Below are positions 52,063 to 61,204 of a DNA stretch of 64,000 nt, piece after piece. Position numbers and translations under genes: made by a program. Source of the stretch: Sporolactobacillus laevolacticus DSM 442 (lineage in GTDB: Bacteria > Bacillota > Bacilli > Bacillales > Sporolactobacillaceae); NCBI RefSeq assembly GCF_000497245.1, contig NZ_AWTC01000019.1:1-64000 (forward strand). Reading direction: 5' to 3'. The notes under the pieces are model-generated. The model was not told the DNA's origin, did not search any database, and saw only the letters and a program-made list of their open reading frames with translations. Within the stretch, counting starts at the first letter, position 1. Every line of letters begins with the position of its first letter.

Positions 52063-53295
52063 ATGGAAAATTTCGAAACACTGCTGGATCATTATGCTGA
52101 TATTACAGTCACGATCGGTCTTAATGTCCAGAAGGATCAAGATGTAATGATTTTTGCCCCTATAGAATCGCCCGAGTTCGTAAGAAAAATTGTGAAAAAA
52201 GCTTATGAAGTAGGTGCGAAAAATGTTTTTGTTGACTGGACGGACGAGCAATTAACTCGCCTCCGGCTCGAACTTGCTGCTGAACAGTCACTTGAACAGT
52301 TCCCTGATTGGCGCGCTAAATCGTTCCAGGAACTTGCCGATCAAAATGCAGCATTCCTTTATATTTATTCTCCAAATCCGGAACTGCTAAAAGGAATTGA
52401 TCCCTTACGGATTTCAGCAGCACAAAAAGCAGCAGCAGCAGCGAACAAACAATTCACGAAGGATAAGAGCAGCGCGAAAGTAAGCTGGACAATCGTCTCG
52501 GTTCCGACGTTAGCATGGTCTGCGAAGGTATATCCAGGTATGGGTGAAGCAGAACGGATGGATGCACTTTGGCAACAGATCTTCACTATTACACGTGCAA
52601 ATAACGCTAATCCTGAAGAAGCATGGAAAAAACATATTCAAGCACTAACCGACAAACTGAATTACTTTAATGAGAAGCGATTTAAGAAACTGCATTACAA
52701 TGGTCCGGGTACAAACCTGACTATTGAGCTTCCAACCGAACACCTTTGGGTTGGCGGCGGAATGACAAACGGAAAAGGAACTCCTTTTCAGCCAAACATG
52801 CCTACTGAAGAAATCTTCACGATGCCGCTCAAAACCGGTGTTAACGGCACGGTTTCCAGCACAAAACCGCTCAACTACGGCGGCAACCTGATCGACCATT
52901 TTTCGATTACCTTTGAAAATGGACGAATTGTCGATTATACGGCGAAACAAGGACTAGATACACTGAAACAAATCATTGAGACGGATGAAGGCGCGCATTA
53001 CCTTGGTGAAGTGTCACTTGTCCCTCATCATTCACCGATTTCAGAGACTAATCTCATTTTCTACAACACACTATTTGATGAAAATGCTTCCTGTCATTTG
53101 GCAATTGGCCACGGCTTTCCGTTCAACTATCGAGGCGGCAGACAAATGTCTGAAGAGGCGCTCGCTGCAGCTGGTATGAACCAGAGTCTAACTCATGTTG
53201 ATTTCATGGTTGGGTCGGGTGAACTCGATATTGATGGCGAAACTGCAGACGGACAGATCATTCCGATCTTCCGAGAAGGAAATTGGGTAATTTAA
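52063..53295 (+). CDS. ampS: M29 family aminopeptidase
   Basis: This is a metal-dependent leucyl/broad aminopeptidase of the AmpS/PepS/thermophilic aminopeptidase II family. The 410-residue product has the family start (LLDHYADITVTIGLNVQKDQ), NGPGTNLTIELP, the metal-ligand segment TEEIFTMPLKTGVNGTV, AHYLGEVSLVPHHSPIS, FYNTLFDENASCHLAIGHGFPF (quoted in part) and the late HVDFMVGSGELDIDG. AGGAGG precedes the ATG. A hairpin GATTACC/GGTAATC at 52012-52030 lies in the leader. Confidence 0.96.
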   Translation: MENFETLLDHYADITVTIGLNVQKDQDVMIFAPIESPEFVRKIVKKAYEVGAKNVFVDWTDEQLTRLRLELAAEQSLEQFPDWRAKSFQELADQNAAFLYIYSPNPELLKGIDPLRISAAQKAAAAANKQFTKDKSSAKVSWTIVSVPTLAWSAKVYPGMGEAERMDALWQQIFTITRANNANPEEAWKKHIQALTDKLNYFNEKRFKKLHYNGPGTNLTIELPTEHLWVGGGMTNGKGTPFQPNMPTEEIFTMPLKTGVNGTVSSTKPLNYGGNLIDHFSITFENGRIVDYTAKQGLDTLKQIIETDEGAHYLGEVSLVPHHSPISETNLIFYNTLFDENASCHLAIGHGFPFNYRGGRQMSEEALAAAGMNQSLTHVDFMVGSGELDIDGETADGQIIPIFREGNWVI

Positions 53296-53314
53296 AAAAC
53301 GAATGCGAAAGTTA

Positions 53315-53354
53315 AAAAACAGGCCTGAGCGAATCGCTCTCAGGCCTGTTTTTC
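53315..53354. terminator. Bidirectional terminator
   Basis: Stem AAAAACAGGCCTGAGCG with the facing CTCAGGCCTGTTTTT. It serves the aminopeptidase (+) and the chemoreceptor (-). Confidence 0.92.
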
Positions 53355-53406
53355 GTTCTATTTATTTGATTGGTTTTTCTAAACGGACTGCACAAAAATA
53401 CGGTGC

Positions 53407-55536
53407 TTAAATCTTGTAACGATTGATTTCTTCCTGCATAAGCTGTGCCTGCTGATCCAAATCTCCGGCAAGCTTGTTCAGTTCCTCCATTGAAGCAGTC
53501 TGTTCCTGAACCGAGGCACTCATTTCTTCTGTGCTCGCTGCTGTCTCTTCACTTGTCGAAGCGATGACTTGAGTGCCCTGGGTCACCTGTTCGATTTGTT
53601 GATGTGTATTGATAATCGCATTGGAAATCGTCTGCATGCCCTTCACATTGAGTTCAATGATTTTTTCAATTTGCGTAAACGCGTCGTTCGATTCAGAAAC
53701 TGCCGTTTTCTGACCTTGAAGCGTTTCGCCGGTCTGCCGGCAATAGGAGACCGCCTGCTGAATCTCGTTATTCATAGATTGAACCGTATCGGTCACTTCT
53801 TTTAATGACTCATTCGTCTGCTGAGCCAGTTTTCTGATTTCACCGGCAACAACTGCGAAGCCTTTGCCATGTTCACCAGCATGAGCCGCCTCTATGCTGG
53901 CATTCAGGGACAGCAAATTAGTGCGCCTTGCGATACCATCAAGTACGTCAATAATTTGATGCACATTTTTCGCATGCTCTTCAAGCTTTAATACCGTATC
54001 AATGATCTGATTTGTTGTATCGGCAGAGTTCTTAGACTGTACAGACAAATGATTCATTTTGTCGAGACCGCCGCGGGCAAATTCAATCATCCGATGTGCA
54101 CCTTGCAAGACGTCTTTACTTTGATCATCAATTTTGTTTACTTGTTCAAGCAGATTCTGTAAAGAGGATTGACTCTCGTCAATTGATTTTGACTGATTAG
54201 ACGCCCCTGCAGCAATTTCCGTAACTGTGGCACTTATTTCATTTGCGGAAGCCACATTTTCTTCCGCACTCGCAACCAAGGTCTGCGACGCACCGATTAT
54301 TTGTTGCGAAACATCAATCATCTTTTTAAATGCATTCCGATTTGTATTCGCCATTTCGTTGATGCTTCTGGTCAGATGAGACAATTCATCGTCGCCATCT
54401 ACGGGTATTTTAACGGTGAGATCTCCTTGCTCAATCTGCCCCGCCGCCTCCTGAACTTTCCGCAGACGTCCAATCACTTTTCCAAGCATATAGCTTGTGA
54501 TCAAGATGGAAACAGCGATAATCACAAGCAAGGTTACAATCGAAGGTAGAGTGATCAGGTTGGCTTTGTTTGAGATTTCACTTTTATCGATAATCCCCAG
54601 CATGGTCCATCCTGATGTACTGTTTGTTTTAAAACTGATTAATTTATCAGAACCGTTTACTTTTGCATAAAATTTACCGCTTTTGCCCATACGGTGTATT
54701 TCTTTATAGAAGTCTTCACCGGCAACACTTTTGCCAATTTCATCTTTTTTGGGTGAGGCGATATATGTACCCTTGCTGTCAAGAAGCGCCACATAACCTG
54801 TATCACCAAGCTTTACTCGACTCACTTGATTAATAATTGACTGAATGAATAAGTCCAGTTTAATAACGCCTTTAACTTGTCCATTATCAACTACCGCTTG
54901 CTCAACACTGACTACTTTTTGCTTGGTTACTTTGTCGATGTAAGGGTTAGTCCAAACCGATTTGCCATTACCTGCCATCCCGGCTTTGTACCATGACTCC
55001 GCTGTTGGATCGTAACTGCTTTGAAAGAAGTATAAAGGTGCACGAACGATATGCTTGTCTACTGTAGCGTAAGTAATCGCCTGATACTTGGTATTTGAGC
55101 TAAGCACATTCTGAAAAGCCACATTAATGTCATCAGTGTTTTTCTGCACATGATCCAGCATCTTGCTCATGGTAAACTGGCGTGTGATCGACTGTGCGTC
55201 ATCAAAGTATGTTTCAAAAGTCAAGTCTGTACTGTTCAACTGTGCCATTGTTGATTGTGTCAATTGATCTTTGATTAATTTTGCTCCGTAGAAATAGCTG
55301 AATGATCCTCCTGCAATTCCGACAATCGCAATAATCGTGACAATTGGGATCAAAAGCTGCTTTCGGACACTCATGTTCGCAAGCATGCGGCTGTTAAGAA
55401 ATTTAAACACTGGCGCGCGTTTCACAATATACGCAACTCGTTTCGCATACCCATTTTTTATTTTCTCTACTATTTTTTTTGGTGACTTTACAGCTTTCTT
55501 GTCCTTATTCTTGTCGATGCCCTTCTCTTTGTTCAT
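53407..55536 (-). CDS. Methyl-accepting chemotaxis protein with dCache-like sensor
   Basis: The 709-residue receptor has an unusually long basic cytoplasmic head (about 55 residues, Lys-rich), membrane helix 1 (LLIPIVTIIAIVGIAGGSFS), an extracellular dCache-type domain (about 85-330; YVALLDSKGTYIASPKKDEIG), helix 2, a HAMP domain and the signalling hairpin. The tip reads IARRTNLLSLNASIEAAHAG, where most receptors have [19 protein letters not shown], a noticeable substitution. It reports to CheA/CheW. A weak SigD-type promoter is at 55613-55639. Confidence 0.95.
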   Translation of the reverse strand: MNKEKGIDKNKDKKAVKSPKKIVEKIKNGYAKRVAYIVKRAPVFKFLNSRMLANMSVRKQLLIPIVTIIAIVGIAGGSFSYFYGAKLIKDQLTQSTMAQLNSTDLTFETYFDDAQSITRQFTMSKMLDHVQKNTDDINVAFQNVLSSNTKYQAITYATVDKHIVRAPLYFFQSSYDPTAESWYKAGMAGNGKSVWTNPYIDKVTKQKVVSVEQAVVDNGQVKGVIKLDLFIQSIINQVSRVKLGDTGYVALLDSKGTYIASPKKDEIGKSVAGEDFYKEIHRMGKSGKFYAKVNGSDKLISFKTNSTSGWTMLGIIDKSEISNKANLITLPSIVTLLVIIAVSILITSYMLGKVIGRLRKVQEAAGQIEQGDLTVKIPVDGDDELSHLTRSINEMANTNRNAFKKMIDVSQQIIGASQTLVASAEENVASANEISATVTEIAAGASNQSKSIDESQSSLQNLLEQVNKIDDQSKDVLQGAHRMIEFARGGLDKMNHLSVQSKNSADTTNQIIDTVLKLEEHAKNVHQIIDVLDGIARRTNLLSLNASIEAAHAGEHGKGFAVVAGEIRKLAQQTNESLKEVTDTVQSMNNEIQQAVSYCRQTGETLQGQKTAVSESNDAFTQIEKIIELNVKGMQTISNAIINTHQQIEQVTQGTQVIASTSEETAASTEEMSASVQEQTASMEELNKLAGDLDQQAQLMQEEINRYKI

Positions 55537-55612
55537 GCGCCAATAGCCCCCCGTAATACCTTCCGCATAATTATGATCAAGCTGCTTCTTTGAACAGAAA
55601 CAAACGTTAGAA

Positions 55613-55639
55613 AAATCGTGTAAAATAGTGTTGTATTTA
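55613..55639 (-). promoter_or_regulatory. Possible SigD promoter of the 709-aa chemoreceptor
   Basis: TAAA (55639-55636), 15 nt, CACGATTT (55620-55613). Five of eight -10 positions match SigD; spacing is exact. Confidence 0.45.
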
Positions 55640-55656
55640 TCAATGTAAGGATTAAA

Positions 55657-56946
55657 TCATGACAGTGTATATTCCTTTAGCGATTTTCGTATGATAGCAG
55701 CATCGTTCTCCAAATCCGATGCGAGTTTTGTCAGATGCTCCATCCCGGCTGTCTGCTCTTCAATGGATGCTGTCACTTCTTCAGTACCTGCTGCTGTCTG
55801 CTCGCTAATTTCTGTCATTCCGTCCATATTATCTTTTATTTCCTTTGTTCGATTTGCCATTTCCCTGATTGCACCGGAAATGTCAGTGATCTGGCTCTGG
55901 TTATTCGCCACTGCTTCGGCAATTCGCTTTGCCGCACGCTCGAAATCACTGACAACAATAAATTGTTCTTCAAGTACCTTGCTTGTTTTTCCAGCAAAAC
56001 CAACCGTATTCTCCGTATCAACACGTATCCCGTTCATCAATTCGGAAATCTCTTTCAGTGCACGATCGGTTTGTTCAGATAGCTTTCTCACTTCATCGGC
56101 AACAACGGCAAATCCTTTGCCTTGCTCTCCCGCCCGTGCCGCCTCAATTGCAGCATTCAATGCGAGCAGATTCGTTTGCCCGGCAATTTCGGAAACAGAC
56201 TCAATGATTTTGCCGACATCCTTCGAACGAGAATCAAGAGACGCAATCGCATCGATAATATCAGCGGTTGCGCTAATCGTCCTTTCCGAGTGATTCCTCA
56301 GTTTCACGACAGATTCCTGATTGCCTGCTGAAATGTCTGCCAGTTGTTCAGCACCTTGCTTCATAAAGCCCGTCTGTTCTGTTATATTTGCCATCTTAGT
56401 TTCCAGCAGATCTGTCGCTTCTTTATTTTTGGACATTAATTCTGCCTGATCTGAGGCACCTGCAGCGATTTCCGTCATTGTCGATCCGATTTCGTTCGAA
56501 GAAGCAGTATGCTCTTCAACGCTTGAAACCAACGACTGAGAAGCATCATTCACTTTTTCGGAAACAGCGGTCATGCTTTCGATGACACTATGATTCATTC
56601 GAACCATGTGATTAATTCCTTCGGCAAGAAGAGCAAGTTCATCGTTCCCGGAATCTTTGACGATTACACTCATATCTCCACTTTCCGCTCTAGCTACCGC
56701 TAATCGGAGTACATGTACTCTCTTGTTATAGGAAGAAAAAATGAACCGCAGTACTATGGCACCTGCTACAATGGTCACACCAACTGCTAATACCGCAGGA
56801 ACTAGCATGTCGGATTTCCCTAAGTAGTAAAACACCGCGCCGACAATAATAACGCCAAACAAAAACGCAACTAAATAGAGGCTTTGGAGATTGAACCCCT
56901 TCAATATCCAGCGGCCTTCCGCCTTTTTTTTCTCTTTTAAAGCCAT
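55657..56946 (-). CDS. Methyl-accepting chemotaxis protein without a sensor domain
   Basis: The 429-residue receptor has two membrane helices with almost no loop ([20 protein letters not shown] and [19 protein letters not shown]), a HAMP-like region and a full signalling domain with [20 protein letters not shown]. Without a ligand domain it may sense through the membrane or a partner, in the manner of HemAT- or Aer-like or energy sensors. A consensus SigD promoter lies at 57019-57045. It is followed 120 nt later by the other receptor gene. Confidence 0.94.
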   Translation of the reverse strand: MALKEKKKAEGRWILKGFNLQSLYLVAFLFGVIIVGAVFYYLGKSDMLVPAVLAVGVTIVAGAIVLRFIFSSYNKRVHVLRLAVARAESGDMSVIVKDSGNDELALLAEGINHMVRMNHSVIESMTAVSEKVNDASQSLVSSVEEHTASSNEIGSTMTEIAAGASDQAELMSKNKEATDLLETKMANITEQTGFMKQGAEQLADISAGNQESVVKLRNHSERTISATADIIDAIASLDSRSKDVGKIIESVSEIAGQTNLLALNAAIEAARAGEQGKGFAVVADEVRKLSEQTDRALKEISELMNGIRVDTENTVGFAGKTSKVLEEQFIVVSDFERAAKRIAEAVANNQSQITDISGAIREMANRTKEIKDNMDGMTEISEQTAAGTEEVTASIEEQTAGMEHLTKLASDLENDAAIIRKSLKEYTLS

Positions 56947-57018
56947 GACCGATCCATCCCTTCAAGCCCAGTCTGATAGCTTTTTCACAAACTCGCACGA
57001 CCCAGCACTACATGTATT

Positions 57019-57045
57019 ATATCGGCTCACAGACGTGAAAGTTTA
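57019..57045 (-). promoter_or_regulatory. Consensus SigD promoter of the 429-aa chemoreceptor
   Basis: TAAA (57045-57042), exactly 15 nt, GCCGATAT (57026-57019), identical to the consensus. Confidence 0.92.
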
Positions 57046-57059
57046 TGGCTTTTAGATAA

Positions 57060-57596
57060 TTATCCTTGCTGGCTGGCACGCATACGCTGGGCATGGTGGC
57101 TTCCTGTATAAAACAAATAGTAATAGAGATCAAGCAAGAATACGATCACCATTGCCAGAATCATTCCACTCAGATCAAAAGTAAAGGCATCAATCAGGTG
57201 TCCGGTTCGTCCTGGTACAAAAGTTTGGTGCCACTCATCAAACATTGCGTAGCACATTGCAAGTGCAGGTCCACAAAAATAACAAAGCAGACGCGGCATG
57301 ACTGTAGTCATAAACAGATTGATAATCATAAAGGTTAAGAGGCAGTATTCAGTGACATGGCTCGCCTTTCGGAAAACAAATTCAAACAAGGCATAGGGTT
57401 GATCAGAATTGATCTGTTCCCCGCCATAGTTAAAGTTGACATGCGGAAACGTCTCAGATGTCCACTGAAAATGAGCTTTCAGGAACGGCTGCATATTTTG
57501 TTCAGAGTATGGCATTGACGAACCTCTATAAATCATAAAGCCAATAAAAAAAATCAACACGAGCCAAAAACAGAAGGCCTTAGGATTTTTTAGCAT
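57060..57596 (-). CDS. VanZ-like family membrane protein
   Basis: The 178-residue product has four predicted membrane helices and the VanZ pattern: RKASHVTEYCLLTFMI (K-x-x-H-x-x-E-Y) and DEWHQTFVPGRTGHLIDAFTFDLSG (D-E-x-x-Q-x-F-x-P-x-R; quoted in part). VanZ-like proteins occur near glycopeptide resistance and wall genes, but the function is unknown. It lies just upstream of the SigD promoter of the receptor gene and is probably transcribed separately. Confidence 0.93.
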   Translation of the reverse strand: MLKNPKAFCFWLVLIFFIGFMIYRGSSMPYSEQNMQPFLKAHFQWTSETFPHVNFNYGGEQINSDQPYALFEFVFRKASHVTEYCLLTFMIINLFMTTVMPRLLCYFCGPALAMCYAMFDEWHQTFVPGRTGHLIDAFTFDLSGMILAMVIVFLLDLYYYLFYTGSHHAQRMRASQQG

Positions 57597-57861
57597 CTCT
57601 TATTCAATCCTTTCATCATAAAATGATTACTCATCAAAACTGTTTGTATTTATTGATAGAATAAACGCTATAATTGCAATCGATTGTAAATTTCGCAACA
57701 TAAATTCTTAATTATTTCTCAATTATAGCGCAATTGCCCGGGTATTTTGTAGGTATTTTTGCTTTTAAAAATGAAAAAAACGATTAAACTCTATTGTTCG
57801 TCAGAATAATAGAGAAATTGGGGAGTGTTTGATTATTGAAGGAATGCCCTCTCGAGCTCAA
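57597..57861. other. AT-rich spacer, nothing recognised
   Basis: No open frame with a ribosome site, hairpin or repeat stands out between the VanZ-like gene and the decayed coiled-coil gene. Confidence 0.4.
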
Positions 57862-58194
57862 TCAAATATAGCAAAGGATTCGGGCGATTAGGAGGGGATA
57901 GGTAATTCTATGCATGATTCCCATACTGATTTTCTTTTTGATCTTCTGAACTTCCTTACGGGTTTCCCAATGAACCATTTTAATTTGGTCGGACAAATCC
58001 TCGCCCATGTCATCAATTCGCCGATTCGTTTTTTAGTTCTCGATTTATATCTGAAATGTCATTTTTCATGACTACAATGTCTTGTTTCATCTCTACAATA
58101 TCTTGCTTCATTTCCTGGACTTGGGCATTTAAACTTTTACGTTGGCGTCAACTTCTTTAATTGCCTCCATAATCATGTTCAATTCCTCAGCCAC
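57862..58194 (-). pseudogene. Decayed coiled-coil protein gene with two frameshifts
   Basis: A strong ribosome site (GGAGGAG, 6-nt spacer) precedes GTG 58194. The frame gives MAEELNMIMEAIKEVDANVKV and stops at 58131. Another frame resumes at once with SLNAQVQEMKQDIVEMKQDI and further heptads, ends at EN-rich ESAN, and a third frame continues RIDDMGEDLSDQIKMVHWET to a stop at 57862. Joined, they make a coiled-coil protein of about 110 residues, similar in style to small Bacillus proteins with repeated MKxDI heptads. The first shift is in GTAAAAGTTTAAA and the second near 58020. Confidence 0.75.
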
Positions 58195-58352
58195 AAGTAA
58201 CTCCTCCTTTGTTCTGTCAGCATTTTCCAAATGAGCCCTGCAAGAACATAGTCAAGCCTTCTTACATCTTGCCGTACTAAAATCAACACATAAATTTTTC
58301 ACCATCATGCCAAAATAGATATATTAAGGCATAATGCAGAAGGAGCAGACAA

Positions 58353-58508
58353 ATGGTCAACAAAGAACAGGAATTCAAACGTCAATTCAAATCAAGAGAA
58401 AACACTGGCGAGCATCGCAATGGCCGTCTTGCACAGCAGAAGAATCACGCAGACGGTCATGATGTTCCTAATGAGTATACAAGCCACATTCACAAAAATG
58501 ATCGTTAA
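58353..58508 (+). CDS. Small hydrophilic protein of unknown function (51 aa)
   Basis: The frame encodes a polar, His/Asn/Lys-rich protein (MVNKEQEFKRQFKSRENTGE, ending HIHKNDR) with no hydrophobic segment. GAAGGAG lies 8 nt before the ATG and a strong terminator begins 12 nt after the stop, so this looks like a complete small gene. The composition recalls small spore-associated proteins, but no family is recognised. Confidence 0.7.
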   Translation: MVNKEQEFKRQFKSRENTGEHRNGRLAQQKNHADGHDVPNEYTSHIHKNDR

Positions 58509-58515
58509 TATGCAA

Positions 58516-59856
58516 TCAGATCCGGGAACCTTGATGATAATAGGATTCCCGGATTTTTTTTGGCACCATGCCCCCGCCGGTTGCCCAGAATACATGGGTC
58601 GCGCCGGTCATTTTGTCTGCCAACTGATGACGTTTCAGATAGTTCCTGCCCTCATCTGTGCCAAGCAGCATTTGCGGACCGATTAATCCCGCTGCTGCAG
58701 ACGGTTCAATCCACTTATGCTCAGTATCTGCGAGTGTCTTCAAATACTGAAAAAGCCGGTCATCACGAACTGTCATGCACCCTGAAATGAGAGAACCGGC
58801 TTCCTTCCCAACAAAAGCCGATGCTCGCGGAACGGCTAAACCATCTGCAGCTGTCTTGTTATCAAGGCCGAAATCCTGAACAGACACTTGATCATTCAAT
58901 CCGGTGAGCAGGCCGAGCAGAAAACATGGCGCATGTGTCGGTTCTACAAAGAACGCATGAACATGCGCGCCGAATGCTTTCTTCAAGCCAAAAGTCACAC
59001 CGCCCGGACCGCCGCCGACCCCGCACGGAAGATACACAAACAGCGGATGATCAGCATCGACCGAAATGCCGGCCTCTTCAAACTGTTTCTTCAAACGTTT
59101 TCCAGCTGTCGCATAGCCGACAAACAGATCTTTTGAATTTTCATCATCGATGAAATGGCAATGAGGGTCTTGCGCTGCCTGTTTCCGCCCTTCACGTACA
59201 GCAACACTGTAGTCAGCCGAGTACTCTTTGACATACGCACCCTTCTCACGAAGCAAGTCCTTCTTCCATTGACTAGCATCATGCGACATGTGTACCGTAG
59301 TATGAAAACCAAGCCTAGCCCCTACAATACCAATACTCAAACCAAGATTTCCAGTTGATCCTACGGCAATTGAATACTGCGAGAAAAATTTACTGAACGA
59401 AACATCTGCCAGCTTTGCGTAATTGTCTGTCATCTTTAGCATGCCTTCAGCAATCGCCAATTGTTCTGCAGTTTTCAGCACTTCATAAATGCCGCCGCGC
59501 GCCTTAATTGATCCGGAAATCGGCAGTTCACTGTCCGCCTTCATCATCAACCGTCCCGGCAAATGCACACCACGTTGATTGAGTGCTTCCATCATTTTCG
59601 GGGCCTCGTATAAGGGCGATTCGATAAAGCCATGGGAACTGCGCGTTTCAGGAAAAGCTGCCTCAAAATACGGAGCGAAGCGACGCAGCCGTTCCTCGGC
59701 GTCTGCGACATCAGCAGAGGTGACTATGGAGACTGAACGCTCCTGTCCGTAGTTAGGATTCAGCCAGGTGACTTCCTGCCCTGCAATGATCTTATTTAAA
59801 ATCGGAAAACCTGAACGCCACTCGTTCAGCGTACGCGTTCCAATAAATTCAGACAC
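58516..59856 (-). CDS. dsdA: D-serine ammonia-lyase
   Basis: DsdA converts D-serine to pyruvate and ammonia, detoxifying it or using it as carbon. The 446-residue fold-type II PLP enzyme has the cofactor lysine in SELPISGSIKARGGIYEV, the phosphate loop AVGSTGNLGLSIG, LPCGVGGGPGGVTFGLK and SAAAGLIGP, all diagnostic for DsdA. The start is GTG 59856 (GGAG, 8-nt spacer). No dsdX or dsdC homologue is next to it. Its last codons overlap the terminator of the convergent small gene. Confidence 0.96.
   Translation of the reverse strand: MSEFIGTRTLNEWRSGFPILNKIIAGQEVTWLNPNYGQERSVSIVTSADVADAEERLRRFAPYFEAAFPETRSSHGFIESPLYEAPKMMEALNQRGVHLPGRLMMKADSELPISGSIKARGGIYEVLKTAEQLAIAEGMLKMTDNYAKLADVSFSKFFSQYSIAVGSTGNLGLSIGIVGARLGFHTTVHMSHDASQWKKDLLREKGAYVKEYSADYSVAVREGRKQAAQDPHCHFIDDENSKDLFVGYATAGKRLKKQFEEAGISVDADHPLFVYLPCGVGGGPGGVTFGLKKAFGAHVHAFFVEPTHAPCFLLGLLTGLNDQVSVQDFGLDNKTAADGLAVPRASAFVGKEAGSLISGCMTVRDDRLFQYLKTLADTEHKWIEPSAAAGLIGPQMLLGTDEGRNYLKRHQLADKMTGATHVFWATGGGMVPKKIRESYYHQGSRI
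58520..58561 (+). terminator. Terminator of the 51-aa gene
   Basis: Perfect 9-bp stem ATCCGGGAA with TTCCCGGAT, then TTTTTTTT. It lies within the 3' end of dsdA. Confidence 0.9.
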
Positions 59857-60159
59857 CTGATCAACTCCACTCAGATTAGCGTTCTTTTAAAAGAAGTTTC
59901 TTGTAATTATAGCAACAATTATTGGCTAAAAACAGTCAGTTATGTAGACTTCAAGCGAGCGTTTCATCTGAATACTAATGAAAAGATTCTGGATTATCAA
60001 GGCATATGTATTCACTATTTCCCCTTTATAAAGTCAATAAAGGCTTTCGTCAACCTGGTATATGGTTTGGTGAAAACTAGACATTATTTAACAAAATCTT
60101 TGCATAATATTTACTCTTAGAAAAAATTAAAAGAGTAGACTAAGAGACAGTTATGTTTC
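59857..60159. other. dsdA upstream region
   Basis: AT-rich spacer between divergent genes, with no open frame. TTTGCATAATATTTAC-like sequence near 60100 could hold a promoter for the downstream pair, but spacing is not convincing. Confidence 0.4.
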
Positions 60160-60384
60160 ATGGAATCCCCCTTCTTTCATAGAAGGATGACGGTAGTCAT
60201 CCAGTTCCGAATGGAAGATGTTCAGATCAGGGCAATGAATAATGCAGACGTTAATCAACGAAACGTTCAAAGCGTTCACTGCATGTTTGAAGGCAGTGAC
60301 TGGTGTGTTTTAGCTGAAACAGACAAGAAAGAGCGCCTTTCCTTCTCATGCTATTCGGCGGGCTACCGTAATCGTTTCAATTAG
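60160..60384 (+). CDS. Small hypothetical protein (up to 74 aa)
   Basis: The frame ends 14 nt before the likely start of the metallophosphoesterase gene, and TAGGATTGAGG directly follows, which suggests an operon. The protein is polar (VVIQFRMEDVQIRAMNNADV, FEGSDWCVLAETDKKERLSF) with two cysteines. No ribosome site is clear for ATG 60160; ATG 60187 or 60211 may be used. No family is recognised. Confidence 0.5.
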   Translation: MESPFFHRRMTVVIQFRMEDVQIRAMNNADVNQRNVQSVHCMFEGSDWCVLAETDKKERLSFSCYSAGYRNRFN

Positions 60385-60398
60385 GATTGAGGATACCT

Positions 60399-61052
60399 TT
60401 GCTTATGAGTCAAATCTATAAAAAATTGACCAGACGTCCGAGGATTCTGGCCATTTCAGATATTCATGGCCATCTTGGTGGTTTAAAATTACTCCTGAAA
60501 GTCGCTTCATATAGTCCAAAATCGGATCAGCTCTATCTACTCGGAGACTATATTGATGAGCCAGCGGATACATGGCAAACACTTAATGAAATAGAGCATC
60601 TCTGTCTTCAAGGTGCAGCCGCGATACCCGGAAATAAAGAATTAGAGTGGCTCGCCGATCAGGAACATCAAGAGACAAAACATCCCGCCTATTATTTCGT
60701 GCAAGGTCTGCCGCTCTACATTAAAAGCAAAGACTACCTCTTTGTCCACGCAGGTATCCGTCCCGGTATAAAAATGAAAGACCAAACAGCCAAAGACTGC
60801 ACGACCATTCGCGAGCCCTTTCTCTTTACAGACCCGCACAAAAAAAGAACAATAATATTTGGCCACACCCCAACATACCGGCTCGGCTCAGCGCCAGGCC
60901 AAATCTGGCACGGTGAAGGAAAAATCGATATCGATACGGGCGCCAAGCATAATGTTCGACTGACACTGGTTGACCTGACAAATCGCCTCGCCTATTCCTG
61001 TTCCACAGCCCCTGAAAGACGGTATGGAAGTTTGAGAATAAATGAATGGTGA
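60399..61052 (+). CDS. Calcineurin-like metallophosphoesterase (PPP type)
   Basis: The 217-residue product is a PPP-family serine/threonine phosphatase-like or diadenosine tetraphosphatase-like enzyme. The metal motifs are visible: ISDIHGH, LLGDYIDE (GDxxD), IPGNKELEWL (GNxE, with Lys-Glu where GNHE is usual), LFVHAGIRPG and IIFGHTPTY. The GNK deviation replaces the common catalytic His, so activity needs care. Starts at TTG 60399 (GAGG, 6-nt spacer) or ATG 60405. Confidence 0.88.
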   Translation: MLMSQIYKKLTRRPRILAISDIHGHLGGLKLLLKVASYSPKSDQLYLLGDYIDEPADTWQTLNEIEHLCLQGAAAIPGNKELEWLADQEHQETKHPAYYFVQGLPLYIKSKDYLFVHAGIRPGIKMKDQTAKDCTTIREPFLFTDPHKKRTIIFGHTPTYRLGSAPGQIWHGEGKIDIDTGAKHNVRLTLVDLTNRLAYSCSTAPERRYGSLRINEW

Positions 61053-61132
61053 GCGAAACCAACCGGAGTAGGGAATGAGATGGATTCTTTGCTTCGGTTG
61101 GGTTTTGATTGATTGGAAACACAATATAAAAA

Positions 61133-61180
61133 CAGCAAAAGACCCTGGACGACTTGTCCCAGTCTATTGCTGCTTTTTTA
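61133..61180. terminator. Bidirectional terminator
   Basis: AGCAA pairs with TTGCT and an inner AGAC.CTGG pairs with CCCAGTCT, with TTTTTTA on the plus side and TTTTTATAT on the minus side. Confidence 0.75.
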
Positions 61181-61204
61181 TCCCACTTTTATTATTCTCG
61201 TTTT

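Noticed and set aside
55691-56293. 200-codon plus-strand frame opposite the chemoreceptor
   Set aside because: Ser/Ala-rich shadow of the conserved signalling domain.
57911-58069. 53-codon plus-strand frame with AGGAGGGG upstream
   Set aside because: It is antisense to the decayed coiled-coil gene, whose reading frames have clear heptads; the plus frame has no family features and its spacing is long.
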